Assembly: GCA_964538875.1 (NCBI GenBank)
Contig: CAZIHO010000146.1
Location: 1-7,387 of the forward strand
DNA length: 7,387 bases
Source: CAZIHO01 sp964538875
GTDB lineage: Bacteria > Pseudomonadota > Gammaproteobacteria > Chromatiales > Chromatiaceae
Reading direction: 5' to 3'
Part shown: one piece after another, positions 1 through 6,499 of the stretch
Layout: every line of letters begins with the position of its first letter
How positions within the stretch are numbered: the stretch's first letter is position 1
Translations under genes and position numbers: made by a program
Notes under the pieces: model-generated
The model's input: only the letters and a program-made list of their open reading frames with translations
What the model was told of the DNA's origin: nothing
Databases searched by the model: none

Positions 1-44
1 CTACAATGCGGCCCCCAAGCCATTGCCAAGACCGGATTTCCGCC

Positions 45-2288
45 ATGCTGGACAGCAACCAAATCGAAGGCATCGAGCGCATGCCCCTGCGCCAATTCAC
101 GGAGAAGGCGTACCTGGACTATTCCATGTACGTGATCCTGGACCGGGCCCTGCCCAAGATCGGCGACGGCTTGAAGCCGGTGCAACGGCGCATTCTGTAC
201 GCCATGTCGGAATTGGGCCTGGCGGCGGCGGCCAAGTTCAAGAAGTCCGCCCGCACCGTGGGCGACGTGCTCGGCAAGTTCCATCCCCATGGCGACAGCG
301 CTTGTTACGAGGCCATGGTGCTGATGGCCCAGCCCTTTTCCTATCGCTATCCCCTGATTGACGGCCAGGGCAACTGGGGCTCCCCGGACGACCCCAAGTC
401 GTTCGCCGCCATGCGCTACACCGAGGCACGGCTCACGCCCTACGCGGAGTTGCTGCTCAAGGAATTGGACATGGGCACCGTGGAATGGTCCCCCAATTTC
501 GACGGCACCCTAGAAGAACCCATGCTGCTGCCAGCCCGGGTGCCCAACATTCTGCTGAACGGCACCACCGGCATCGCGGTGGGCATGGCCACCGACATAC
601 CGCCCCATAACCTGCGGGAAGTGGTCGCCGCCTGCATCAAGCTGCTGGAGGCACCGGACACGGACCTGGCGCACCTGATGCAGGTGCTGCCGGGACCCGA
701 CTTCCCCACCGAGGCGGAAATCATCACCTCCCGGGACGAACTGGAGCGCCTGTACTTAAGCGGCGGCGGCTCGGTGCGCCAGCGGGCGCGCTGGGAGCGG
801 GAACAGGGTGACATCGTCATCACCGCCCTGCCCTACCAGGTATCCGGCAACAAGGTGCTGGAACAAATCGCCGCCCAATTGAACGCCAAGAAGCTACCCT
901 GGATCGAGGATCTGCGGGACGAATCCGACCACGAAAACCCCACCCGCCTGGTCATCGTACCCCGCTCCAACCGGGTCGATCTGGAACGGCTCATGTCCCA
1001 CCTGTTCGCCACCACGGACCTGGAACGCAGCTACCGGGTCAACATGAACCTGATCGGCCTCAACGGCCGGCCCAGGGTCATGGGCGTGCGGGAACTGTTG
1101 CTGGAATGGCTCCATTTCCGCACCGAAACCCTGCGCCGGCGCTTGAATCACCGGCTGCAAAAGGTGCTGGACCGGTTGCACATCCTGGCTGGCCTATTGG
1201 TCGCTTTCCTCAATATCGACGAGGTGATCCGCATCATCCGCTTCGAGGAGGAGCCCAAGGCGGAACTGATGCGCCGCTTTGAGCTGAGCGACCGCCAAGC
1301 GGAAGCCATCCTCAACCTGCGGCTGCGCAACCTGGCCAAGCTGGAGGAAATGAAGATCCGGGGCGAACAGGAGGAACTGGACGCGGAGCGCCGCCATCTG
1401 GAAGGCTTGCTCGGGTCCGAGGACCAGCTCCGGGGCCTGCTGCGCGAGGAACTCCAGGGAGACGCCGCCCAGTACGGGGACGCCCGCCGCTCCCCGATCG
1501 TGATCCGGGAAGCGGCCGCCGCCATGGACGACAACGAGGTGGCACCGGCGGAGCCAGTCACCATCGTGCTATCCGAGCGGGGCTGGGTGCGGGCCGCCAA
1601 GGGCCACGAAATCGACCCCCTCAGCCTGGCGTTCAAGGCCGGCGACCAGTACCTGGGTATGGCCCGGCTGCGCTCCAACCAGCAGGTGGTGTTCTTGGAT
1701 TCCGGGGGGCGGGCCTATTCCCTGGCGGCCAACCTGCTGCCGTCTGCCCGGGGCCAGGGGGAGCCCCTCACCGGGCGCCTCAGCCCACCGGACGGGGTCA
1801 GCTTCAAGGCGGTCTTAGGGGGCAATCCCAACGCCTGGTACCTGTTGGCGTCGGACGCCGGCTACGGCTTTCTGGCCCGGCTTGAGGAACTCACCACCAA
1901 AAACCGGGCCGGCAAGCTGGTGCTCACCCTACCGGAAGGCGCTCAGCTTTTACCGCCCCTGCGGGTGCACAACCCGGATACCGACTTGCTCGCCGCAATC
2001 TGCACCAGCGGCCACCTGCTGGTTTTTCCGGTGGCGGAACTGCCGCGCCTGTCCAAGGGCAAGGGCAGCAAGATCATCGCCATCCCCAGCGCCAAGGCCG
2101 CCAGCCGGGAAGAACTGTTAGCGGGTCTCGCCACCTTGGCGCCCGGCACCAGCCTGGTCCTGACCGCCGGCAAACGCCAGCTCCAGATCAAGCCCGCCGA
2201 TTTGGAACGCTTCAAGGGAGAACGGGGCCGGCGCGGCGCCCTGTTGCCCAGGGGCTTGCAGCGGGTGACCGCCATCGAACCAGGTTAG
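45..2288 (+). CDS. parC: DNA topoisomerase IV subunit A (ParC)
   Basis: ParC is the DNA breakage-reunion subunit of topoisomerase IV, a ParC2ParE2 type II enzyme that decatenates daughter chromosomes and relaxes supercoils. Starting at ATG 45 the protein is 747 residues, close to the 752 of E. coli ParC. The N-terminal region carries the family block FTEKAYLDYSMYV (residues 18-30), the quinolone-pocket segment HPHGDSACYE (80-89) and the catalytic tyrosine in AAMRYTEARL (Tyr125, equivalent to E. coli Tyr120). The motif ILLNGTTGIAVGMATDIPPHN follows, then a charged coiled-coil stretch and a C-terminal beta-pinwheel domain without a clear GyrA box, which favours ParC over GyrA. An in-frame ATG at 6 would add 13 residues. 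ATG 45 was preferred because the 13 extra residues do not look like family sequence, but neither start has a strong Shine-Dalgarno. parE is not in the window. Identity is very secure; the start is less so. Confidence 0.96.
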   Translation: MLDSNQIEGIERMPLRQFTEKAYLDYSMYVILDRALPKIGDGLKPVQRRILYAMSELGLAAAAKFKKSARTVGDVLGKFHPHGDSACYEAMVLMAQPFSYRYPLIDGQGNWGSPDDPKSFAAMRYTEARLTPYAELLLKELDMGTVEWSPNFDGTLEEPMLLPARVPNILLNGTTGIAVGMATDIPPHNLREVVAACIKLLEAPDTDLAHLMQVLPGPDFPTEAEIITSRDELERLYLSGGGSVRQRARWEREQGDIVITALPYQVSGNKVLEQIAAQLNAKKLPWIEDLRDESDHENPTRLVIVPRSNRVDLERLMSHLFATTDLERSYRVNMNLIGLNGRPRVMGVRELLLEWLHFRTETLRRRLNHRLQKVLDRLHILAGLLVAFLNIDEVIRIIRFEEEPKAELMRRFELSDRQAEAILNLRLRNLAKLEEMKIRGEQEELDAERRHLEGLLGSEDQLRGLLREELQGDAAQYGDARRSPIVIREAAAAMDDNEVAPAEPVTIVLSERGWVRAAKGHEIDPLSLAFKAGDQYLGMARLRSNQQVVFLDSGGRAYSLAANLLPSARGQGEPLTGRLSPPDGVSFKAVLGGNPNAWYLLASDAGYGFLARLEELTTKNRAGKLVLTLPEGAQLLPPLRVHNPDTDLLAAICTSGHLLVFPVAELPRLSKGKGSKIIAIPSAKAASREELLAGLATLAPGTSLVLTAGKRQLQIKPADLERFKGERGRRGALLPRGLQRVTAIEPG

Positions 2289-2301
2289 CCAGGCCCGGCC
2301 A

Positions 2302-2329
2302 GGACGGCGGCGCACACCGCGCCCCGTCC
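2302..2329. terminator. Hairpin between convergent parC and the pepA-holC operon, probable bidirectional terminator
   Basis: The arms pair perfectly over 11 bp with one bulged C at 2308: 2302-2307 pairs with 2324-2329 and 2309-2313 pairs with 2319-2323, closing on a 5-nt loop at 2314-2318. It sits in the 55-bp gap between two convergent stop codons (2288 and 2344), where a shared terminator is expected. No T-run follows on either strand, so it is not a textbook intrinsic terminator. It may instead assist Rho-dependent termination or protect the 3' ends. Confidence 0.6.
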
Positions 2330-2343
2330 CAACCAGGCTGACT

Positions 2344-3114
2344 TCAGTCGACCCTGGAATCCGGGTCCGCCTTGTTCATGGCGGCGGTGACCAATTCATC
2401 CAGGCGTTCGTCCAGCAACTGAGCCAGCCGTTGCTCGAAGTTATGCTTAAGATCCAGGGCCACCTGTTTCACGGCTGCGACGAAGGCGTCCTGCACCAGG
2501 GCGGGTAACTCCTGACGCAGCTCCTGGACCAGGATGTCCAGGGCGCCGTCCACCTGCACCTCGTCCTCCAGGATGGGCACCCCGCCGTCGTCCACCCGGA
2601 TACCTTGCAACACCAGTTGCCGGCCCGCGAAGCCGTCCCCATCGCCGGCGCGCGGCAATATGGACAGGGCCTGGCCCAGGTCGATGGACTTCTCGCTGGG
2701 GCTGGACTCGACCTCCTGCTCCTGCTCCGCCTCCGGCCGCCGGACCGGGCTAGGCCGGATTGAATATTGGGCCAGGTCCGGGTCCGACGCCGGCGCCCAG
2801 TCCCCAAATTCCACGCCCGCTTCCTGAGACAAGGTTTCCTTGGGCTCCAGCGAATGCGCCAAGGCGGCAAGGGGCTCGGCCTCGCCGGATCCCCGCCCCT
2901 CTAACCAGGAGTAATCCGTCTCCCCCACCGGCTCCCCGGCGTCTCCCGCCTCATCGCGGTTCAACCAGTGGCAGTTGTCTGACTCCAAATCGCCCTCATG
3001 CTCGAAAGTCTCGCCCAGCGGCTCCTCGCCGGCGGACATCGCACCGGAATCCGGACCGGACTGGGGGAGCCGATCACTCGGATCGCCGTCGCGGCGGCGG
3101 CTTGATCTGCTCAT
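2344..3114 (-). CDS. Uncharacterised acidic protein, last gene of the pepA-holC operon
   Basis: I do not recognise a characterised family. The 256-residue product has a short basic N-terminus (SRSSRRR), then a long low-complexity region rich in Glu, Asp, Gly, Ser and Pro (about residues 10-145) that is probably disordered. The motifs EPLGET (31-36) and EPVGET (61-66) recur exactly 30 residues apart, each followed by a WL pair (50-51, 70-71). The C-terminal part looks folded: a GVPILEDEV segment (178-186), then about 60 residues of amphipathic, heptad-like helix rich in Leu, Glu and Arg (188-247). From memory this resembles a 'IPVLxDxV plus helix' tail seen in hypothetical proteins of Beta- and Gammaproteobacteria, but I could not verify that. 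No signal peptide or membrane segment is visible, so it is probably cytoplasmic. Its ATG overlaps the holC stop as ATGA, implying coupled translation. That the gene is real is well supported; its function is unknown. Confidence 0.85.
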   Translation of the reverse strand: MSRSSRRRDGDPSDRLPQSGPDSGAMSAGEEPLGETFEHEGDLESDNCHWLNRDEAGDAGEPVGETDYSWLEGRGSGEAEPLAALAHSLEPKETLSQEAGVEFGDWAPASDPDLAQYSIRPSPVRRPEAEQEQEVESSPSEKSIDLGQALSILPRAGDGDGFAGRQLVLQGIRVDDGGVPILEDEVQVDGALDILVQELRQELPALVQDAFVAAVKQVALDLKHNFEQRLAQLLDERLDELVTAAMNKADPDSRVD

Positions 3115-3545
3115 GGGCCTTGCATCTCATGGTAATCCAGGGGATAGCCCCGGTCCCGGTAGAAACGGTAACGCTCCCGCCCCCGCTGGCGGGCGTCCGG
3201 GTCAGCGCCCACCACCTCCGCCAGGCGTTCAAACCGGCTGAAGTACAGGGGCACTTCCGGAGCCAGGTTGAGCAATACCTGGGATTCCCCGGTTGGGTCC
3301 CGGTCCCAGCCGATCAACACCGGCGTCAGGGACCCATCCGCCGCCCCAAACAGGCCGTGGGGAATGAAACTGTCCTGGCGGAAGGTCCAGATCAGCCGGT
3401 CCAAGGCCCGGGCCACCGGCTCCGACGGGGCGTTGACGTACACCCGCAAACCCTGTCCCTGAGCTTTTTCCAGCAAACGGCAAGCGAGGTGCAGGGGGTC
3501 CCCGGCGGCCCCCGTCGCAAAGCCGTAAAAATCCACCCGGGTCAC
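3111..3545 (-). CDS. holC: DNA polymerase III subunit chi (HolC)
   Basis: HolC (chi) is an accessory subunit of the DNA polymerase III clamp-loader complex. With psi (HolD) it links the replisome to single-strand-binding protein. The 144-residue product matches the family in size (E. coli 147) and pattern: an opening beta strand VDFYGF, the block LDRLIWTFRQDSFIPHGL (48-65) corresponding to the E. coli LDEALW...SFVPH region, the strand VLLNLAPEVP (90-99), and a C-terminal RERYRFYRDRGYPL (123-136) like E. coli ARERYKAYRVAGF. The start codon is GTG at 3545-3543, overlapping the pepA stop as GTGA. No separate Shine-Dalgarno is evident, consistent with reinitiation by ribosomes finishing pepA. A second GTG at 3536-3534 would shorten it by three residues. 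The pepA-holC order is conserved in gammaproteobacteria. holD is not present here. Confidence 0.93.
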   Translation of the reverse strand: MTRVDFYGFATGAAGDPLHLACRLLEKAQGQGLRVYVNAPSEPVARALDRLIWTFRQDSFIPHGLFGAADGSLTPVLIGWDRDPTGESQVLLNLAPEVPLYFSRFERLAEVVGADPDARQRGRERYRFYRDRGYPLDYHEMQGP

Positions 3546-5047
3546 GGCAGCAAGTCACACCGCCGCAGCAGGAACTGGCTCAGCAGGGGCACCGGGCGGC
3601 CGGTGGAACCTTTCTGGTCGCCGGTCAGATAGGCGGTGCCAGCGATGTCCAAATGGGCCCAACGCATTTTCTTGGTGAAGCGGGACAGGAAACAGGCGGC
3701 GGTGATGGCGCCCCCCGGCCGGCCGCCGATGTTGGCCAGGTCGGCGAACCGGCTGTCCAACTGACTCTGATAGTCGTCCCACAGGGGCAACTGCCAAGCC
3801 CGGTCGCCTATATGTTCGCCAGCCGCCAGCAGTTCCTTGGCCAAGTCGTCGGAATTACTCAGCAAGCCGGACGGCACCTTACCCAGGGCCACCACACAGG
3901 CACCGGTCAGGGTGGCGATGTCGATCACTAGCGCCGGGTCATAGCGCTCGCCGTAGGTCAGGGCGTCGCATAACAACAGGCGCCCCTCGGCGTCCGTGTT
4001 GAGCACCTCGATGGTCTGCCCGGACAGGCTGGTAATCACGTCCCCCGGCTTGACGGCCAAACCATCCGGGAGGTTTTCCGCGCAGGGCAGGATGCCCACC
4101 AGATTCAGGGGCAGGTCCAGTTCCGCGCAAACATTCAGGGTGCCCAGCACGGAACCGGCACCGGACATGTCGAATTTCATTTCGTCCATGTTCTCCCCCG
4201 GTTTGAGGGAGATACCGCCGGCGTCGAAGGTAACACCCTTGCCCACCAGCACCACCGGCCGCTGCTTGGCTTCCTCGCCCTGATATTCCAGCACAATCAG
4301 CTTGGGCGGTTGGCGGCTGCCCCGGGCCACCGCCAGCAACGCGCCCATGCCCAGTTGTTCCATGTCCTGGGTCTCCAGCACCTGGACCTTGATCCGGGGA
4401 AAACGCTCCGCCAAAGCGCGGGCCTGGTCCGCCAAGTCATTGGGTGTGCACAGATTGCCGGGCAGGTTGCCCAGATCCTTGGCCAGGCGCACCCCATTGG
4501 CGACCGCTTGGCCGTGCCTGATCGCCCGCCCCAGGCCCTCCCGCTTCTTGCGGTCCGGCACCCAGAAAATCAACCCGGCCAGGGGCCGCTTGGGGGGTTC
4601 CGGGGTATTGGTCTTGAGCCGGTCGAAGCTGTAGGTCCGGTCCGCCACCGTCAGCAGTGTTTCCCGGGCGGTGCGGTATCCATCTGCGTCGGCCAGGTTC
4701 AGCCCGTGCAGGGTCCAGACCAGATCCGTGACCCGGTGCCGCGCCAGGGCTGCCACCGCCGCCGCCGTCGCCTTGCGATAGCGGGCCAGAGTCAGTTCCT
4801 TTTCTTCGCCACAACCGACTAGCAACAGCCGCTCGCAACCTAGGCCGGGCAGGGCGTGCAGCATCAGGGTTTGTTCCAAACTGCCGTCCAGGTCGCCCCG
4901 TTCCAGCCAGCGGGTCACGGCACCCTTGCAAGCCCGGTCGATGGTCAGGGCCGGCTCCGGCAAGCGCCGCCCCGCGAACACCGGCACCGCAACGCAGGGA
5001 CCCCGCATTTTGGCGAGATCGCCGGATTTCACCTTAAAGTCCACCAT
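3542..5047 (-). CDS. pepA: Leucyl aminopeptidase, M17 family (PepA)
   Basis: PepA is a cytoplasmic hexameric dizinc/manganese aminopeptidase that removes N-terminal residues, preferentially leucine, from peptides. In E. coli it also binds DNA, acting at the carAB promoter and in Xer recombination at cer; whether this protein does so cannot be read from the sequence. It has 501 residues (E. coli 503). All metal and catalytic positions are present with the same numbers as in E. coli: Lys270 and Asp275 in VGKGVTFDAGG, Lys282, Asp293 in KFDMSGAG, and Asp352, Glu354 and Arg356 in the signature NTDAEGRL (350-357). The N-terminal domain (about 1-165) is the variable regulatory/oligomerisation part and the catalytic domain follows. 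ATG 5047 is preceded by GAGAGGA. It is the first gene of an operon with holC and an unknown gene, and it is divergent from lptG. Confidence 0.97.
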   Translation of the reverse strand: MVDFKVKSGDLAKMRGPCVAVPVFAGRRLPEPALTIDRACKGAVTRWLERGDLDGSLEQTLMLHALPGLGCERLLLVGCGEEKELTLARYRKATAAAVAALARHRVTDLVWTLHGLNLADADGYRTARETLLTVADRTYSFDRLKTNTPEPPKRPLAGLIFWVPDRKKREGLGRAIRHGQAVANGVRLAKDLGNLPGNLCTPNDLADQARALAERFPRIKVQVLETQDMEQLGMGALLAVARGSRQPPKLIVLEYQGEEAKQRPVVLVGKGVTFDAGGISLKPGENMDEMKFDMSGAGSVLGTLNVCAELDLPLNLVGILPCAENLPDGLAVKPGDVITSLSGQTIEVLNTDAEGRLLLCDALTYGERYDPALVIDIATLTGACVVALGKVPSGLLSNSDDLAKELLAAGEHIGDRAWQLPLWDDYQSQLDSRFADLANIGGRPGGAITAACFLSRFTKKMRWAHLDIAGTAYLTGDQKGSTGRPVPLLSQFLLRRCDLLP

Positions 5048-5050
5048 AGA

Positions 5051-5057
5051 TCCTCTC
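5051..5057 (-). promoter_or_regulatory. Ribosome binding site of pepA
   Basis: Read on the - strand this is GAGAGGA, a good Shine-Dalgarno match. Only three bases (TCT) separate it from ATG 5047, slightly tighter than usual. It supports this ATG as the pepA start, which also matches the family N-terminus. Confidence 0.6.
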
Positions 5058-5110
5058 GACTAGACGATGGGTACTGGCGCTCGACGGCACGCCCGGCCTC
5101 AGATTCAGGG

Positions 5111-5135
5111 CAATTTCTATCGGCGCGGGGAATTG
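5111..5135. repeat. Small inverted repeat in the divergent pepA/lptG control region
   Basis: CAATT at 5111-5115 is mirrored by AATTG at 5131-5135 around a 15-bp GC-rich centre. The arms are the main AT-rich patches in a GC-rich spacer, and the right arm overlaps the candidate -35 box of lptG. It could be an operator, but five-base arms can arise by chance. Confidence 0.25.
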
Positions 5136-5161
5136 TGTAGCATGGCGGCCGTCAGTCTAAC
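5133..5161 (+). promoter_or_regulatory. Candidate sigma70 promoter for lptG
   Basis: TTGTGT (5133-5138, three of six -35 consensus bases) and TCTAAC (5156-5161, four of six -10 bases) are separated by exactly 17 bp. Transcription would start near 5168, giving a short leader before ATG 5194. On the opposite strand a weaker pair, TTAGAC (5160-5155) and CACAAT (5137-5132), also at 17-bp spacing, could serve pepA. If both are real, the two promoters face each other and overlap. Confidence 0.35.
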
Positions 5162-5193
5162 AGCATTCGCCGGCCCCACAGAAGCCGCCATCC

Positions 5194-6267
5194 ATGAAAA
5201 TACTTGATCGCTATATCCTCCGTTCCGTCTTGCTGGGCACCCTGGTGGCCCTGCTGGTGCTCATGCCGCTGGTCGGGTTCATGGTACTCAAGGACGAATT
5301 GGATGACGTGGGAACCGGCCGCTTCGGTTTGCTGGACGCCTTCCTCATCGTCAGCCTGTTGTTGCCCCGCTACGCATTCCAACTCTTTCCAATAGCCGCC
5401 CTCATCGGCAGCCTATTGGGCCTTGGCCGACTGGCGGCCAACATGGAGTTGGTGGCGATGCGCGCCGCCGGTGTGTCCATTCGCCGGGTCCTATGGTCGG
5501 TGCTCCGCGCCGGCGCCTTGCTGGCGGTGATCGCCATGCTGTTGGGCGAAGTCATCGCGCCGGCGTCTGAGGAACAGGCTCAGCAGGTGCGGGCCGCCAC
5601 CCTGTCGGAGCGCATCGCTCTCAAGAGCCGTTATGGCTTTTGGGTACGGGATGGCAACGCCTTCATCAATATCCGGGAAATCATGCCCGGCGGCCGGTTG
5701 CAGCACCTGTACATTTATGAGTTCGATCAAGACAAGCAACTGAAGCTCAGCACCTATGCCAGGCTTGCCATTCACAACGGCAACAGTTGGTTGCTACAGG
5801 ATATTTCCCAAAGCGAACTGAGTCAGGCCGGTGTCCAGACCCGGTTCCTCAAGACCGCCACTTGGTCATCCCTGCTGGATCCCTCCCTGCTCAGCCTCTT
5901 GATAGTGGACCCCAATATCTTGCCGACCTGGGGCCTCTATCAAGACATTCGCTTCATGGAGCAAAACGGCCTGAGTTCGACGGCCTATGAGGTGGCCTTC
6001 TGGGGTAAGGCGATTGCTCCCCTGGTGATACTGGCCATGGTGTTCCTAGCCGTGCCCCTGTTGTTCAACGTACACCGGGGCATGGGGTTGGGTCCCCGCA
6101 TTTTCGGTGGCGTATTGATCGGCATTATTTTTTACATTCTGAACCGCACCGTGGCCCAATTACCGCTGGTATACGACCTCAGCCCCTTCCTCGTCTCGCT
6201 GGTACCAGTGCTGTTCTGCGCCGCGATGGGCGCCGCCATTTTCCGCTGGGCGCGCTGGGCCCGGTGA
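5194..6267 (+). CDS. lptG: LPS export ABC transporter permease LptG
   Basis: LptG is an inner-membrane permease of the LptB2FG complex, which extracts lipopolysaccharide from the inner membrane and passes it via LptC and LptA to the outer membrane. The 357-residue product (E. coli LptG 360) shows the family plan: a transmembrane segment at about 11-33, helices across 46-80 and 101-123, a periplasmic beta-jellyroll domain at about 125-265, and three more helices at about 272-291, 302-317 and 330-349. LptG rather than LptF is indicated by the opening LDRYI, by DELDDVG (34-40), by FPIAALIGSLLGLGRLA with MELVAMRAAGVS (coupling helix, Glu85), by GEVIAP (118-123) and by FWVRDGNAFINI (149-160), each of which lines up by eye with E. 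coli LptG. A weak AGAAG lies nine bases before ATG 5194. It is divergent from pepA, but its usual partner lptF is absent on both sides. Confidence 0.92.
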   Translation: MKILDRYILRSVLLGTLVALLVLMPLVGFMVLKDELDDVGTGRFGLLDAFLIVSLLLPRYAFQLFPIAALIGSLLGLGRLAANMELVAMRAAGVSIRRVLWSVLRAGALLAVIAMLLGEVIAPASEEQAQQVRAATLSERIALKSRYGFWVRDGNAFINIREIMPGGRLQHLYIYEFDQDKQLKLSTYARLAIHNGNSWLLQDISQSELSQAGVQTRFLKTATWSSLLDPSLLSLLIVDPNILPTWGLYQDIRFMEQNGLSSTAYEVAFWGKAIAPLVILAMVFLAVPLLFNVHRGMGLGPRIFGGVLIGIIFYILNRTVAQLPLVYDLSPFLVSLVPVLFCAAMGAAIFRWARWAR

Positions 6268-6287
6268 CCGCCCGGTTTGCGGCGGTC
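6266..6287 (+). terminator. Hairpin at the lptG stop codon, possible weak terminator
   Basis: GACCGCC (6266-6272) pairs perfectly with GGCGGTC (6281-6287) across an 8-nt loop. The stem starts inside the lptG TGA. No T-run follows (the next bases are CCAATCTT), so it may be a 3'-end stabiliser or transcriptional pause rather than a full intrinsic terminator. Confidence 0.35.
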
Positions 6288-6318
6288 CCAATCTTAAACG
6301 CTGGCACCTTGGAGCACC

Positions 6319-6337
6319 GGGGAACCCGTCATTCCCC
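6319..6337. terminator. Second small hairpin downstream of lptG
   Basis: GGGGAA (6319-6324) pairs with TTCCCC (6332-6337) around a 7-nt loop, 52 bases after the lptG stop. There is no T-tract. Together with the hairpin at 6266 it suggests that lptG transcription ends before folD. Confidence 0.25.
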
Positions 6338-6360
6338 AGCCCGGCCTATCTGTTGATCTG

Positions 6361-6450
6361 GATCCGGCTACCCCCGGCGCCATCTGCTTGGCCCGCCGCC
6401 CATCACCGTCCACCCGCCCAGTTCCAGCACCCATTACCCCCGCCGGACGC
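6361..6450 (+). other. C-rich, G-poor spacer segment, possible Rho utilisation site
   Basis: By hand count these 90 bases contain 47 C and 19 G on the + strand, and 6401-6440 has 22 C against only 4 G. Unstructured C-rich, G-poor RNA after a stop codon is the known character of Rho loading sites, and the segment lies between lptG and folD. No gene is supported here. Confidence 0.3.
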
Positions 6451-6462
6451 AACCCGTATCAT
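6434..6462 (+). promoter_or_regulatory. Candidate sigma70 promoter for folD
   Basis: TATCAT (6457-6462) matches five of six -10 bases and lies 17 bp after TTACCC (6434-6439), which matches three of six -35 bases. Predicted transcription begins near 6469, about 30 bases before the folD ATG and just upstream of its Shine-Dalgarno. The 232-bp gap from lptG makes a separate folD promoter reasonable. Confidence 0.4.
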
Positions 6463-6484
6463 GGGCCATCCCTAGCCCCCTTCA

Positions 6485-6490
6485 AGAGGA
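6485..6490 (+). promoter_or_regulatory. Ribosome binding site of folD
   Basis: AGAGGA lies nine bases before ATG 6500, a good sequence at a normal distance. It fixes that ATG as the folD start, in agreement with the family N-terminus. Confidence 0.65.
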
Positions 6491-6499
6491 ACCCGCCTC

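Noticed and set aside
6..44. An upstream ParC start at ATG 6
   Set aside because: The 13 added residues do not resemble ParC N-termini, and ATG 45 gives a length closer to the family. It is not excluded, because upstream sequence is missing.
1148..1678. A 176-residue - strand open frame inside parC
   Set aside because: It is a Ser/Arg-rich shadow of a strongly conserved parC coding region, with no family features.
2278..2343. A short direct repeat AACCAGG flanking the hairpin (2278 and 2331)
   Set aside because: Seven bases in a GC-rich spacer is within chance, and there is no mobile element or target-site duplication to go with it.
2760..3632. A 290-residue + strand open frame opposite the unknown gene, holC and the end of pepA
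   Set aside because: It is rich in Pro, Arg and Gly with no recognisable motif and lies antisense to three well-supported genes. High GC content makes long shadow frames common.
4310..4822. A 170-residue + strand open frame inside pepA
   Set aside because: It is antisense to the conserved pepA frame with composition typical of a reverse-strand shadow.
5194..6267. Calling the permease LptF, as expected next to pepA
   Set aside because: The N-terminal LDRYI, DELDDVG, GEVIAP and WVRDGN motifs align with LptG, not with the LptF opening and its TESEIT region.
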